A stretch of DNA of 15,161 nt from a bacterium. GTDB taxonomy: Bacteria > Eremiobacterota > Eremiobacteria > Baltobacterales > Baltobacteraceae. The DNA lies in NCBI GenBank assembly GCA_021781095.1, contig JAJXXM010000352.1, positions 1 through 15,161 of the forward strand. Reading direction: 5' to 3'. Under the pieces are notes generated by a model. That model did no database searches. It had not been told where the DNA came from and worked only from the letters and a program-made list of their open reading frames with translations. Both the position numbers and the translations under genes were made by a program. Positions 5,849-14,320 of this stretch are shown here, piece after piece (the first letter of the stretch is position 1; every line of letters starts with the position of its first letter).

Positions 5849-6561
5849 GTCTCGCGTTGCTCGTCTTCGCCCGCGCGCTCGGATTTTGCGCGCGCGCCCC
5901 GGGGCTCGTGCATCCGAGCGTTCCGGCGCTCGTGCGGGTCGGGATCGCCGCGGCGCTCGCACTCGCGCTCGCAGCACCGCAGACGGGGCGAGCGCTCTCG
6001 CCGATGCCGCCGGTCGCATTCGCGCTCGCGCTCGCGCTCGAATTCGGTATCGGTAGTGCGATTGGGATCGGCTGCGCGCTGCTCTACGACGCCGCATACG
6101 TTGCCGGCCGATTGCTCGACGATTACGTCGGCGTGCACGCCATCGCTCCCAGCGTCGCACTCGTCGCGCCGAGCGGTTTCGGGCGGGTGTGGTCGCTCGC
6201 GTTTACGGGTGCGTTCTTTCTGCTCGCGGCGTATCGCCCCGCGATCGCCGCCTTCGCCGAGTCGTTGCATCGCTTGCCGCCCGGCGCTCCCTTTCCGATC
6301 GAACGTGCATTTCCGTTCGCGCTGTGGTACGTGCGGAATATCGTCGCGCTCGCGGTGCAGATCGCCGCACCCGCAATCGCGACGGCCTTTGCGGTGCAGA
6401 TCGCCCTCGCCGCGGTCGCGAGAACGATCCCGCGATTCGTGAACTATGCATTGGCGTTCCCGCTCGCCTTCGGTTCGGTAACGGTGGTGACGGCGCTCAC
6501 GCTTGCCCTCACCGCGATGCGCGCCGGCGTCCCCGTGCTGCCGCCCGGCCTGCAGCCATGA
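5845..6561 (+). CDS. fliR: Type III export gate protein FliR (SctT)
   Basis: A 238-residue, very hydrophobic protein with about six membrane segments. Family landmarks include the N-terminal helix with FARALGFCARAPG, RVGIAAALALALAAP, the segment EFGIGSAIGIGCALLYDAAYVAGRLLDD, and the C-terminal half with PFALWYVRNIVALAVQIAAPAIATAF. FliR joins the FliP5Q4 complex as one subunit and its cytoplasmic side contacts FlhB. It is somewhat shorter than E. coli FliR (261). Both ends overlap neighbours by ATGA, so translation is coupled with fliQ and flhB. Confidence 0.94.
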   Translation: MSLALLVFARALGFCARAPGLVHPSVPALVRVGIAAALALALAAPQTGRALSPMPPVAFALALALEFGIGSAIGIGCALLYDAAYVAGRLLDDYVGVHAIAPSVALVAPSGFGRVWSLAFTGAFFLLAAYRPAIAAFAESLHRLPPGAPFPIERAFPFALWYVRNIVALAVQIAAPAIATAFAVQIALAAVARTIPRFVNYALAFPLAFGSVTVVTALTLALTAMRAGVPVLPPGLQP

Positions 6562-7574
6562 GCGAGAGTGCGGACGAACGCTCCTTCGATGCGACGCCGA
6601 CGCGTTTGCGGAAGGCGCGCGAGCGCGGCGAGAGCCCGCGTTCGAACGATCTCTCCGCATTGGCGGCATTCGGCGCTGCATTTCTCGCGCTGCTCGCCAT
6701 CGCCGCGCCGTTGGGAACGGCGTTCGCCGAAATCCTGCGCGGCTCGCTTCGCGGCCGTTGGGAAACGCCGACGTTCGCCGAGCTCGTCGCGCTCGCAGCG
6801 GCACCGATGGCGGCGGCGGCGGTCGGCGCGGTCGCGATCGGCGTCGCGCAGGGGGGCGGGCTGCGCGTCGTCGCCCTCAAGCTTTCTTGGAATCGTCTCG
6901 CGCCGCATGAAAACCTCAAGCGCATCCTTTCGCGAGAGACCGCGATCGCGCTCGTGCGCGTACCGCTCTCGGGCCTCGGAGCGGCGGTCGCGATCGCACC
7001 CTCGTTCGCCGTTCTTCTCGGTTTCGCGCTTCATTGGGCAGCGCCGTCGCAGGTCGCCGCCGGAGTGTGGCATGCGGTCGTCGCGGCGATCGCAGCGGCG
7101 ATCGGTTCGGCCTCGTTGTTCGCCGTTCTGGATTATGCGATGGCGCATCGGGGCTGGCTCAAAAAAATGCGTATGAGCGCCTTTGAAATGAAGCGCGAAA
7201 TGAAAGAGAGCGACGGCGATCCCAACGTGCGCGGGCGCCGCCGTTCCTTGCATCGCGCGCTGCTGCGTGGCGGATTCACGCGCATTCGCGAGGCGAGTTT
7301 TGTGGTCGTGAATCCGACGCACGTCGCCGTCGCGCTCGAATATCGCCCACCTGCGATCGCGGTTCCGCGCTTGCTCGCACGAGGGAGCGACGAAGCGGCG
7401 TTGGAACTGCGTCGTCTCGCCGCAGATGCTGGGATTCCGGTGCTCGAAAACCCGCCGCTCGCTCGGGCGATCTTTGCGCGGGCGCGGATCGGCGAGGAGA
7501 TTCCCGGCGAACTCTACGTTGCGGTCGCCGAGATCGTGGTCGCACTCGCCCGTACGGGAGCGATCGCGACGTGA
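6558..7574 (+). CDS. flhB: Type III export switch protein FlhB (SctU), self-cleaving
   Basis: A 338-residue protein with the family start DERSFDATPTRLRKARERGE, four membrane helices (about residues 30-55, 75-100, 130-160 and 175-200), the conserved stretch LKKMRMSAFEMKREMKESDG DP that links membrane and cytosolic parts, and the autocleavage motif NPTH at residues 252-255 (VVVNPTHVAVALEY). Cleavage between Asn and Pro lets the gate switch from early (rod/hook or needle) to late substrates. The C-terminal domain continues with the typical GSDEAALELRRLAADAGIPV and ENPPLARAIF segments. The intact switch motif implies a system that still handles ordered export and fits the presence of a FliK-like gene. 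The ATG at 6558 overlaps fliR (ATGA); the longer upstream frame is rejected. Confidence 0.97.
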   Translation: MSESADERSFDATPTRLRKARERGESPRSNDLSALAAFGAAFLALLAIAAPLGTAFAEILRGSLRGRWETPTFAELVALAAAPMAAAAVGAVAIGVAQGGGLRVVALKLSWNRLAPHENLKRILSRETAIALVRVPLSGLGAAVAIAPSFAVLLGFALHWAAPSQVAAGVWHAVVAAIAAAIGSASLFAVLDYAMAHRGWLKKMRMSAFEMKREMKESDGDPNVRGRRRSLHRALLRGGFTRIREASFVVVNPTHVAVALEYRPPAIAVPRLLARGSDEAALELRRLAADAGIPVLENPPLARAIFARARIGEEIPGELYVAVAEIVVALARTGAIAT

Positions 7575-9616
7575 CGCGCTTCGCGGTTTCGGCGTTCGCC
7601 GCGGTGCTGCTCGGCATCGTCGCAATGTTGATCGTGCCGCTGCCGCCATTTCTCCTCGACGTGCTGCTCGCGATCGATATTCTGGCGGCGGCGCTCGTGC
7701 TGTTGCTCGCAGTCAGCGTCGAAGATCCGCTCGAATTTAGCGCGTTCGCCCCGGCGCTTCTGGTCGCAACGCTCTTTCGGCTCGCGCTCGATATCTCGGC
7801 GACCCGGCTGATTCTCACGCACGGAACGATCCCCGGCGGGGTCGGAACGATCGTGCCCGCTTTCGGCGCGTTCGTCGTGCAGAACAACCCCATCGTTGGG
7901 CTGATCGTCTTTGCAATCTTGGTGACGATCCAATTCGTCGTCATCGCGAGCGGCTCGCAGCGCGTCGCGGAGGTGGCGGCGCGGTTCACGCTCGACGCAA
8001 TGCCGGGAAAGCAGATGGCGATCGATGCCGATCTGCACGCAGGCGCGCTCGACGGGGAACAGGCCCGCCGCAAGCGCGAGCTCGTCGCGCAGGAAGCCGA
8101 TTTCTACGGCGCGATGGACGGCGCGGGAAAGTTCGTCAAGGGCGACTCCGTTGCGGCACTCGTCATCGTCGCGCTCAATCTCATCGGTGGGATCGCCGTC
8201 GGCACGCTCTACGACGGGCTCTCGCCGGCGCAAGCGTTTCACACGTTCGCGCTGCTCTCGATCGGCAACGCGCTCGTCACCACGCTCCCCGCGTTTCTCA
8301 TCTCGGTGGCGATGGGCATGATGGTGACGCGCGTCGCCGCGAACGGAGCGTTGGGGAGCGATCTCGCGCACCAACTCTTCGCGCGCCCCGAGGTGTTGCG
8401 CGGTGTCGCCGTGTTGCTCGCGGTGCTCTCGTTCGTACCCGCGTTGCCGCGACCGATCTTTCTCGCACTCGCGGCGAGTTGTTGGCTCGCCGCGCATGTT
8501 GCCATGCGGCGACTCGGCGCGAATCGAGGGCGCGAACAGCGCGAGCGCGAGGATGCGAAGCGCCGTTCGATGCGCCGCCCCGAGATCGCGCTCGGGCTCG
8601 TCGGCGTCGATGCGTTGGCGATCGAATTCGCGCCGGATCTCGCCGCGCTGCTCGCAATGCCGCAGAGCGATGCGTTATTGGATCGCATCGGCGAAGTGCG
8701 CCGTGCGCTCGCCGCCGAGATCGGCATCGTCGTTCCCGGCGTGCGCCTACGCGACGATCTCGCGCGCGATCGCGGGTACGCCATCCGCGTGCGCGACCGC
8801 ATCGTTGCGAGCGGCGATCTGCGGCTCGATGCCGTGCTCGCCGTCGCCGATGACGCCGTGCTCGCGGGGCTCGGCGAGATCGTGCGGGAGCCCGTCTACG
8901 ATTTGCCGGCGGCGTGGATCGCGCCCGAGCAACGCGCGCAGGCGCAGGAGCGCGGTGCGCTGGTCTTCGACGCGATCTCGATTCTCGGATCGCATCTCGC
9001 GGAGATCGTGCGCTCGAACGCCGCCGAACTTTTCGGGCGCCAAGAGTTTCAGACGTTGCTCGAACACCTGCGCCTCGGCGTGCCGACGCTGGTGAAGGAG
9101 ATCGCCCCCGATGCGCTCGCACCGGGCGGCGTCCATCGGGCGTGGCAACAGCTGCTGCGCGAGCGCGTCTGGCCGCGCGACCCCGTCGTCGCGCTCGATG
9201 CGATGATCGCCGCAGGCGCAAACGAAGCGCGCGAGCTCTGCGCGGCGGCGCGCGCGGTCCTCGTGCCCGCCCAACTTCGTCGCAATGGCGAGGGGATCGC
9301 CCCGCTTCTGCTCGACCCGCTCTTCGAGCGCTCGCTTGCCGACTCGTGGGCGGGGGATCCCGCCGGGCTCGATCCGCAGGGGGCGATCGCCCTGCGCGAG
9401 CAGGTCGCCCGCTGGGCGCAACGGGTCGGGCGCGGGCGGGTGCAACTGCTCTGCGGGAGCGTGCTGCGCCCCCTGCTCGCGGAGTTTCTCGCCCGCAGCG
9501 GGATCGAGGCCGAGGTCCTCGCCTTCAGCGAGCTCCCCCCGGGTCTCCCTATCGAACCGCTGGGGACGATCGAGGCCCCCGAGCCGCGCAGCGGGAAAGC
9601 CGCGACCGCCGACTAA
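7571..9616 (+). CDS. flhA: Type III export gate protein FlhA (SctV)
   Basis: A 681-residue protein, normal for the family (about 690). The N-terminal half has about eight membrane helices. Around residue 69 lies LVATLFRLALDISATRLIL, and from residue 138 the cytosolic loop signature RFTLDAMPGKQMAIDADL, followed by EADFYGAMDGAGKFVKGD. A basic linker (about residues 320-340) leads to the C-terminal cytosolic domain that forms a nonamer ring and receives chaperone-substrate complexes, with the segment ERGALVFDAISILGSHLAEI and LRLGVPTLVKEIAP. FlhA couples proton flow to export. It starts with GTG overlapping the flhB stop (GTGA), and it is the last gene of the unit; 88 bp separate it from secD. 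Confidence 0.98.
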   Translation: MTRFAVSAFAAVLLGIVAMLIVPLPPFLLDVLLAIDILAAALVLLLAVSVEDPLEFSAFAPALLVATLFRLALDISATRLILTHGTIPGGVGTIVPAFGAFVVQNNPIVGLIVFAILVTIQFVVIASGSQRVAEVAARFTLDAMPGKQMAIDADLHAGALDGEQARRKRELVAQEADFYGAMDGAGKFVKGDSVAALVIVALNLIGGIAVGTLYDGLSPAQAFHTFALLSIGNALVTTLPAFLISVAMGMMVTRVAANGALGSDLAHQLFARPEVLRGVAVLLAVLSFVPALPRPIFLALAASCWLAAHVAMRRLGANRGREQREREDAKRRSMRRPEIALGLVGVDALAIEFAPDLAALLAMPQSDALLDRIGEVRRALAAEIGIVVPGVRLRDDLARDRGYAIRVRDRIVASGDLRLDAVLAVADDAVLAGLGEIVREPVYDLPAAWIAPEQRAQAQERGALVFDAISILGSHLAEIVRSNAAELFGRQEFQTLLEHLRLGVPTLVKEIAPDALAPGGVHRAWQQLLRERVWPRDPVVALDAMIAAGANEARELCAAARAVLVPAQLRRNGEGIAPLLLDPLFERSLADSWAGDPAGLDPQGAIALREQVARWAQRVGRGRVQLLCGSVLRPLLAEFLARSGIEAEVLAFSELPPGLPIEPLGTIEAPEPRSGKAATAD

Positions 9617-9618
9617 CC

Positions 9619-9647
9619 TTTACGACCGCCCGCGACCCTGCTAGACT
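9619..9647 (+). promoter_or_regulatory. Possible sigma-70-type promoter for secDF
   Basis: In the 88-bp gap between flhA and secD, TTTACG (9619-9624) and TAGACT (9642-9647) are separated by 17 bp. Each matches 4 of 6 bases of the -35 and -10 consensus. It lies about 60 bp upstream of the secD ATG, as expected for a separate housekeeping unit. In GC-rich DNA such matches are weak evidence. Confidence 0.35.
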
Positions 9648-9704
9648 CCGAGGGTTAGGTGCCGGCCCGTACGGTGCCGCGCTTTCTCACGCCTGAAAGA
9701 CGCC

Positions 9705-11054
9705 ATGAACTGGAATACTTGGAAGACCCCGCTCAAAGCGCTGGTCGTACTCGCAACGATTCTTCTCTCGCTGCGCTTGGTGCTCCCGATACAGAAGAGC
9801 ATCCACCTCGGCCTCGATCTGCAAGGTGGCTATCGCCTCCTGTTGCAGCTCTACCCGACCGCCGAGGTGCCGCAAATCACTTCGCAGGTGCAAGCCGAAA
9901 CGATCGACGTGATCGACCGACGCATCAATGGTCTCGGTGTGACCGAGCCGACGATTACGAAGGTCGGCGCCGATCGCATTCTCGTCGAGCTGCCCGATGT
10001 GAAAGATCCGGCGCAGGCGGAGCGACTGCTCAAGCAGGTCGCCGTGCTCGCGTATAAGATCGTTCCGGAACAGGTGGTTGCAAAGGCTGAAGCTGCGCTT
10101 GCCGAGTGTAACGCCAATCCGAAGAGCACGAAGGCTTGCCAATATGTTGCCGAGGGTGCCTATGCAGCGAGCGGTCCGGTCGTCTATTCAGGAAAAGATT
10201 TGAAGGGTGCGCAGGCAGGCTACGATAGCGCCGGACGCCCGAATATCGATTTCCAAACCAAAGATCCGGCGAAGTTCGGACGCTTGACCACCAAAGCGAT
10301 CGGGAAGCCGCTGGGCATCTTCCTCGATCACCACTATCTCTCAGCGCCGGTCATTCAATCGCCGATCTTCGGAAGCGGACAGATCACCGGCAATTTCACC
10401 GAGAAGCAAACGATCACGCTGGCGAACGAACTCAACGCCGGTGCGTTGCCGGTCACGACGAAGATCGTCGAAAAGGAAGGCATCGGGCCGACGCTCGGCA
10501 AGATCGATCTCGTGAAGTCGCTCTGGGCCTCGATGCTCGGGCTCGGATTGGTGCTGATCTTCATGGCAATCGCCTATCGCATTCCGGGGTTGCTCGCCGA
10601 CCTTGCGCTCGCGATCTACGTGCTGGTGATGCTCGCGATTCTCGCGATCTCGCAGGCCTCGTTGACGCTGCCGGGGATCGCCGGTTTCGTGCTCTCGATC
10701 GGTATGGCCGTCGACGCGAACGTGCTGATCTTCGAGCGCCTGAAAGAAGAGCTCTGGGCCGGAAAATCATTGCGCGCCGCGGTGCGCGTCGGTTTCCAGC
10801 GCGCGTTCTCGGCGGTCTTCGACTCGCATTTCACCACGATCGTCGGCGCGGGCGTGCTCTTCATGCTCGGCACCGGTACGGTAAAGGGCTTCGCGTTCAC
10901 GCTCTTTTGGGGAACGGTCGTCTCGTTGGCGACCGCGGTTTTCGTGACGAGATTCTTCGTCGATCTTCTCGTCGAGTACGACGTGCTCACCGCGCCGGAG
11001 TTCTTCGGCGTTCGGAAAGCCGATCTCGGCGTTCTCTCGCGGACGGAGGGTTAG
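9705..11054 (+). CDS. secD: Protein translocase subunit SecD
   Basis: A 449-residue RND-type membrane protein that, with SecF, uses the proton gradient to pull secreted proteins out of the Sec channel. Seen: membrane helix 1 (about 10-28), the DLQGG motif at residues 38-42, the P1 periplasmic domain with RRINGLGVTEPTITKVGADR and ILVELPDV, and a head region with GRPNIDFQTKD. A second half carries five membrane helices including AGFVLSIGMAVDANVLIFER with the family Asp, then the FQRAFSAVFDSHFTTIVGA segment and FWGTVVSLATAVFVTRFF. It is shorter than E. coli SecD (615) because the periplasmic part is small, as in many other phyla. The ATG at 9705 has a weak GAAAGA upstream. secF follows after 4 bp. 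Confidence 0.97.
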   Translation: MNWNTWKTPLKALVVLATILLSLRLVLPIQKSIHLGLDLQGGYRLLLQLYPTAEVPQITSQVQAETIDVIDRRINGLGVTEPTITKVGADRILVELPDVKDPAQAERLLKQVAVLAYKIVPEQVVAKAEAALAECNANPKSTKACQYVAEGAYAASGPVVYSGKDLKGAQAGYDSAGRPNIDFQTKDPAKFGRLTTKAIGKPLGIFLDHHYLSAPVIQSPIFGSGQITGNFTEKQTITLANELNAGALPVTTKIVEKEGIGPTLGKIDLVKSLWASMLGLGLVLIFMAIAYRIPGLLADLALAIYVLVMLAILAISQASLTLPGIAGFVLSIGMAVDANVLIFERLKEELWAGKSLRAAVRVGFQRAFSAVFDSHFTTIVGAGVLFMLGTGTVKGFAFTLFWGTVVSLATAVFVTRFFVDLLVEYDVLTAPEFFGVRKADLGVLSRTEG

Positions 11055-11058
11055 CAGC

Positions 11059-12357
11059 ATGCTGTTTCGTCGACTGAATTGGAACATCGTCGGATGGTTC
11101 CGCATCGTTACAACCGTTTCGTCACTCGTCATCGCCATCGGTCTGGGGGCGATGATCTTCCACGCAAGCCAGGCGCCGGGTGGTTTCAAGTTCTCGCACA
11201 TGCTGCGCCTGGGGCTCTCGTTCACCGGCGGTACCGATATCACGGTCGCCTACGATAGCCCGCAGAGCAGCGCGCAGATTCGCACCGCGATTACGCCGCT
11301 AGGGATCGGCGACGCGCGCATCAACACCGTCGGCACGAGCGGCAAGCGCTTTATCATCGAGACGCAGAAGGCCTACGCTAACGATTCGACGCCGCTCTGG
11401 GCGGCGCTCGGAACGGTCGCACCGGTCGATCGTGCCGCATCGCAGATCGCCTCGGTCGGGCCCTCGCTCGGTAAGGAGTATCTGCAGAGTGCGATTTGGG
11501 CGCTCGTGATCGCGCTCTCGATCCAATTCCTCTACATCGCCTTCCGCTTCGGATGGAACTATATTTTCGGCCTCGTCACGGTGATCGCGCTCGTTCGCGA
11601 TGCCCTCATGATGATCGGTATCTATGCGCTCGCCGATAAACGCGCCGACGACGCATTCTTAGCCGCAGTGCTGACCGTCATCGGTTACTCGGTGATGGAT
11701 ACGATCGTGATTCTCGACCGAATACGAGAAAACACCAAGCTCATGGCCGGGAAGGCCTACGATTACATCGTTAACGAGTCGATCAAGCAGACGATGACGC
11801 GGTCGTTCAATACCTTGGCGACGGTCATCATCACGCTCGTGGCGTTGTTGGCGCTCGGCGGCGCGAGTTTGAAGAACTTCGCCTTCGCGCTACTCGTCGG
11901 CATCTGCTCGGGCGGCTATCACTCGATCTTCCTCTCGGCGCCGTTGGTGTTGACGTTCCGCAAACGGCAGCTCGCCGCGGCGGCAAAGCGTCGCGCCGAG
12001 GCGTCGGCGCTCCGTGCCGCCGGCCCGCGTGCCGCGGCGGAGGCCGCCGCAGCCGGCGTCACACGTGGGGGACAGCCGCGCGAAGATATCGTCGCCGCTC
12101 GGCGCGAACGGCGCGCCAAGCGCAAATCGACGCGCCCCGACACCGGCGGCGCAACCCCGGTTCGCTACAAGCGCAAACGCGACGAGAGCAACGTCGCGCT
12201 CGCCGAACCGGAGTTGCACGAGTATCACGACGAGGCGGTCGAAGAGTACGATCCACTCGACGCGCAGAATGCCGGGCTCGACGAGAGCGCGCTGATTCAG
12301 GGACACGAAGAGATCACACTCGATCTCGATGCCGGGGAGCGCCCCGCGCACGAGTAG
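11059..12357 (+). CDS. secF: Protein translocase subunit SecF with a long charged C-terminal tail
   Basis: A 432-residue protein. Residues 1-298 are a full SecF: the starting segment RRLNWNIVGWFRIVTTVSSL, the periplasmic motif LGLSFTGGTDITVAY, and membrane helices with LYIAFRFGWNYIFGLVTVIA, ALVRDALMMIGIYAL and TVIGYSVMDTIVILDRIREN, then QTMTRSFNTLATVIITLVAL. SecF proteins usually end near here (E. coli 323). This one continues for about 134 residues, first Ala/Arg/Lys-rich (AAAKRRAEASALRAA, ARRERRAKRKSTRP), then strongly acidic (ELHEYHDEAVEEYDPLD, HEEITLDLDAGERPAHE). This cytosolic tail is probably disordered. GGAGG lies 6-14 bp before the ATG. The last 29 bp overlap the helicase start. Confidence 0.96.
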   Translation: MLFRRLNWNIVGWFRIVTTVSSLVIAIGLGAMIFHASQAPGGFKFSHMLRLGLSFTGGTDITVAYDSPQSSAQIRTAITPLGIGDARINTVGTSGKRFIIETQKAYANDSTPLWAALGTVAPVDRAASQIASVGPSLGKEYLQSAIWALVIALSIQFLYIAFRFGWNYIFGLVTVIALVRDALMMIGIYALADKRADDAFLAAVLTVIGYSVMDTIVILDRIRENTKLMAGKAYDYIVNESIKQTMTRSFNTLATVIITLVALLALGGASLKNFAFALLVGICSGGYHSIFLSAPLVLTFRKRQLAAAAKRRAEASALRAAGPRAAAEAAAAGVTRGGQPREDIVAARRERRAKRKSTRPDTGGATPVRYKRKRDESNVALAEPELHEYHDEAVEEYDPLDAQNAGLDESALIQGHEEITLDLDAGERPAHE

Positions 12358-14320
12358 TTCGCGCGAGCATCTGACCCCGTCAGAGGAGGCGTTCGAACGC
12401 CTCCTCTCCGGTGAACAACGCGTTCCACCCGAAAACGATTTTCTCGACGATCTCTTCGACCGAAGCGATCGGTTTCTCGATCGCGGCCCCTTTGCCGGCA
12501 TTGAAGATGCGCGGCGTTTTAACACGAAGGTCGTCGGCGTTTCGTTCGAGGGGCGCCAAGACAGCATCGCCGGGCTGAGCGAGGGCGTCGAGCTTGCACT
12601 GCAACGCCAACCCGAGAACTCTTACGACCCCAATGCGATCGCGGTGTGTTTTGGAACGTTTCAACTGGGGTTTTTGCGTCGGGAGATCGCTGCGCGGATC
12701 GCTCCGAAGATCGATGGCGGGACGCGCTATCGTGCCTACATCTCGGCGCTCACCGGCGGTGGAGTCGCAAACGACGGCAGCGAGCGCAATCGCGGCATCA
12801 ATATCGTCGTCGAGATCGACGATGCGGCGCTTCGCCGACAGCGTAGCCGCGAGGGAGCCGAGGCGCGCCGCGGCTGGGACGGCAATCTCGACCGCATTCG
12901 CGCGGCGCTCATCGGCGAGCATACACCGCACGAAACGCAGTCGCTGGTGATCGATCGAGTGCTCGCCGGGAAACGCGTGCTCGGCATTATGGGTACCGGG
13001 CGCGGGAAATCCTATTGTTTTGCGTACGTTGCGACGGCCGAAGCGCTCGAACGCGGACGAAAAAGCGTCGTGCTCTACCCGCTGCGTGCGCTCTGCAACG
13101 ATCAGTTCGAGGGTTTCGTGCGCAAGCTCGAACCGTTGGGAATGCGGCTCTTTCGCGCGAACGGCGCGATCTCGACGGGCGAGCGCGCCGAGTTATTCGC
13201 TGCGCTTGAGAGCGGGGCGTGGGATATGATTCTCGCGACGCCGGAGTTCGTTCGCTATCACGCCAAGCGCTTCGCGGGCGCAAGCGCGATCGATTTGCTC
13301 GTCGTCGACGAAAGCCACCACGTCGGCAAGGCGCGGCGTCGCTCCGGCTATCGCGAGATTGCGACGACGCTTGCCGCCGTCGGCGAGCCGCAGGTGCTCG
13401 CGCTCAGTGCGACGGTCGACGATGAGAGTTTCGCCGAGATTCGCGATGCGTTGCGAATCGAGGAGTGGGCGATCGATCCGACGATTCGGACGAATTTGCA
13501 TGTCGTCGATATGCGCGGCGTTGCCGACAAACACGCATACGTCGCGCAAATCTTCGGCAAAGGTGCGCGCGGCATCATCTACTGTAATTCACGCAAAGAA
13601 GCGGCCGAGGTTGCCAAGCGACTGAAGAAGGCCTGCGGCGATCGCGTTGCCTTCTATCATGCCGGCGTTCCCACCGAATTGCGCCATGCCGTCGAAGACG
13701 CCTTTCGAAGCGGAGGCATCGACGTCGTCGTTGCGACGACGGCGTTTGGCGAAGGGATCGATCTTCCCGACGTGCGCGAAGTCGTGCTCTATCACCTCAA
13801 TTTCAATTTTACCGAGTTCAATCAGCAGGCCGGACGTGCCGGGCGCGACGGTGCCGATGCACGCATTCATCTGCTGTTTGGTCCCAGCGACCGGCGCCTC
13901 AATGAATTTTTGCTGAAACTCGAAGCGCCGCCGTTACCGATGTTGCGCGAGATCTACCGCGGCATCAAACGGAGCGCGCGCGGCGGAGCGCTGCATGGAA
14001 GCAGTCGCGACCTCGCCGACCTGCTGGCGATCGACGATTGTCGCGACCGCCACATCGAGAGCGCGCTGCGCATCTTCGACGATGAAAAGCTCGTCGAACT
14101 CGGTCGCGACGACGATGGACCGTACGTGCGGATGCTCCCGGCTCCCGGGAAGGTCGACCTAACGGCGAACGAACGCTTCGCCGAAGGTGAGACCGAACGC
14201 GATGCGTTCGCCGAATTTGCAGATTTCGTTCTCGGCGCCGAGGCGAGTGCGCTCGAGCGGCTCATCGACCGCCCGCTCTACCCCGAACGCGTGCCGCTCC
14301 GACAGATCGGCCGCGACTAG
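12329..14320 (+). CDS. HIRAN-domain superfamily 2 helicase (RecQ/DEAD-like)
   Basis: A 663-residue protein. Residues about 64-150 are a HIRAN domain (FNTKVVGVSFEGRQDSIAGL, the landmark NSYDPNAIAV, then LGFLRREIAARIAP), a fold known to bind DNA ends or damage in HLTF/Rad5 relatives. A superfamily 2 helicase core follows: Walker A GTGRGKS (222-228, Lys227), motif Ia YPLRALCND, motif II DESH (327-330), motif III SAT (360-362), a second RecA fold with YCNSRKEAAEVAKRLKKACG and TTAFGEGIDLPDVREV, and motif VI QQAGRAGRDG (499-508). The C-terminal about 150 residues look winged-helix-like and lack the zinc cysteines of RecQ. A role in DNA repair or restart is likely. The only in-frame ATG lies within secF, so translation is probably coupled to secF; no GTG or TTG start follows soon after. 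Confidence 0.9.
   Translation: MPGSAPRTSSSREHLTPSEEAFERLLSGEQRVPPENDFLDDLFDRSDRFLDRGPFAGIEDARRFNTKVVGVSFEGRQDSIAGLSEGVELALQRQPENSYDPNAIAVCFGTFQLGFLRREIAARIAPKIDGGTRYRAYISALTGGGVANDGSERNRGINIVVEIDDAALRRQRSREGAEARRGWDGNLDRIRAALIGEHTPHETQSLVIDRVLAGKRVLGIMGTGRGKSYCFAYVATAEALERGRKSVVLYPLRALCNDQFEGFVRKLEPLGMRLFRANGAISTGERAELFAALESGAWDMILATPEFVRYHAKRFAGASAIDLLVVDESHHVGKARRRSGYREIATTLAAVGEPQVLALSATVDDESFAEIRDALRIEEWAIDPTIRTNLHVVDMRGVADKHAYVAQIFGKGARGIIYCNSRKEAAEVAKRLKKACGDRVAFYHAGVPTELRHAVEDAFRSGGIDVVVATTAFGEGIDLPDVREVVLYHLNFNFTEFNQQAGRAGRDGADARIHLLFGPSDRRLNEFLLKLEAPPLPMLREIYRGIKRSARGGALHGSSRDLADLLAIDDCRDRHIESALRIFDDEKLVELGRDDDGPYVRMLPAPGKVDLTANERFAEGETERDAFAEFADFVLGAEASALERLIDRPLYPERVPLRQIGRD
12382..12407. 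promoter_or_regulatory. Perfect 26-bp palindrome at the secF-helicase junction
   Basis: Positions 12382-12394 and 12395-12407 are exact reverse complements with no spacer; the left half reads AGAGGAGGCGTTC and the centre is TTCGAA. It lies 25 bp after the secF stop and encodes part of the helicase N-terminus (residues about 18-27). It could be a dimeric regulator site or a cruciform/RNA stem. No T-run follows, so intrinsic termination is unlikely. Confidence 0.6.

Noticed and set aside
7514..8497. Minus-strand frame of 327 codons within flhA
   Set aside because: Antisense shadow: extremely Arg/Glu-rich with no domain, while flhA on the plus strand is unmistakable.
12382..12407. Intrinsic terminator for secDF
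   Set aside because: The stem has no loop and no T-run after it, and it lies inside the helicase coding region, so regulation or structure is a better guess.
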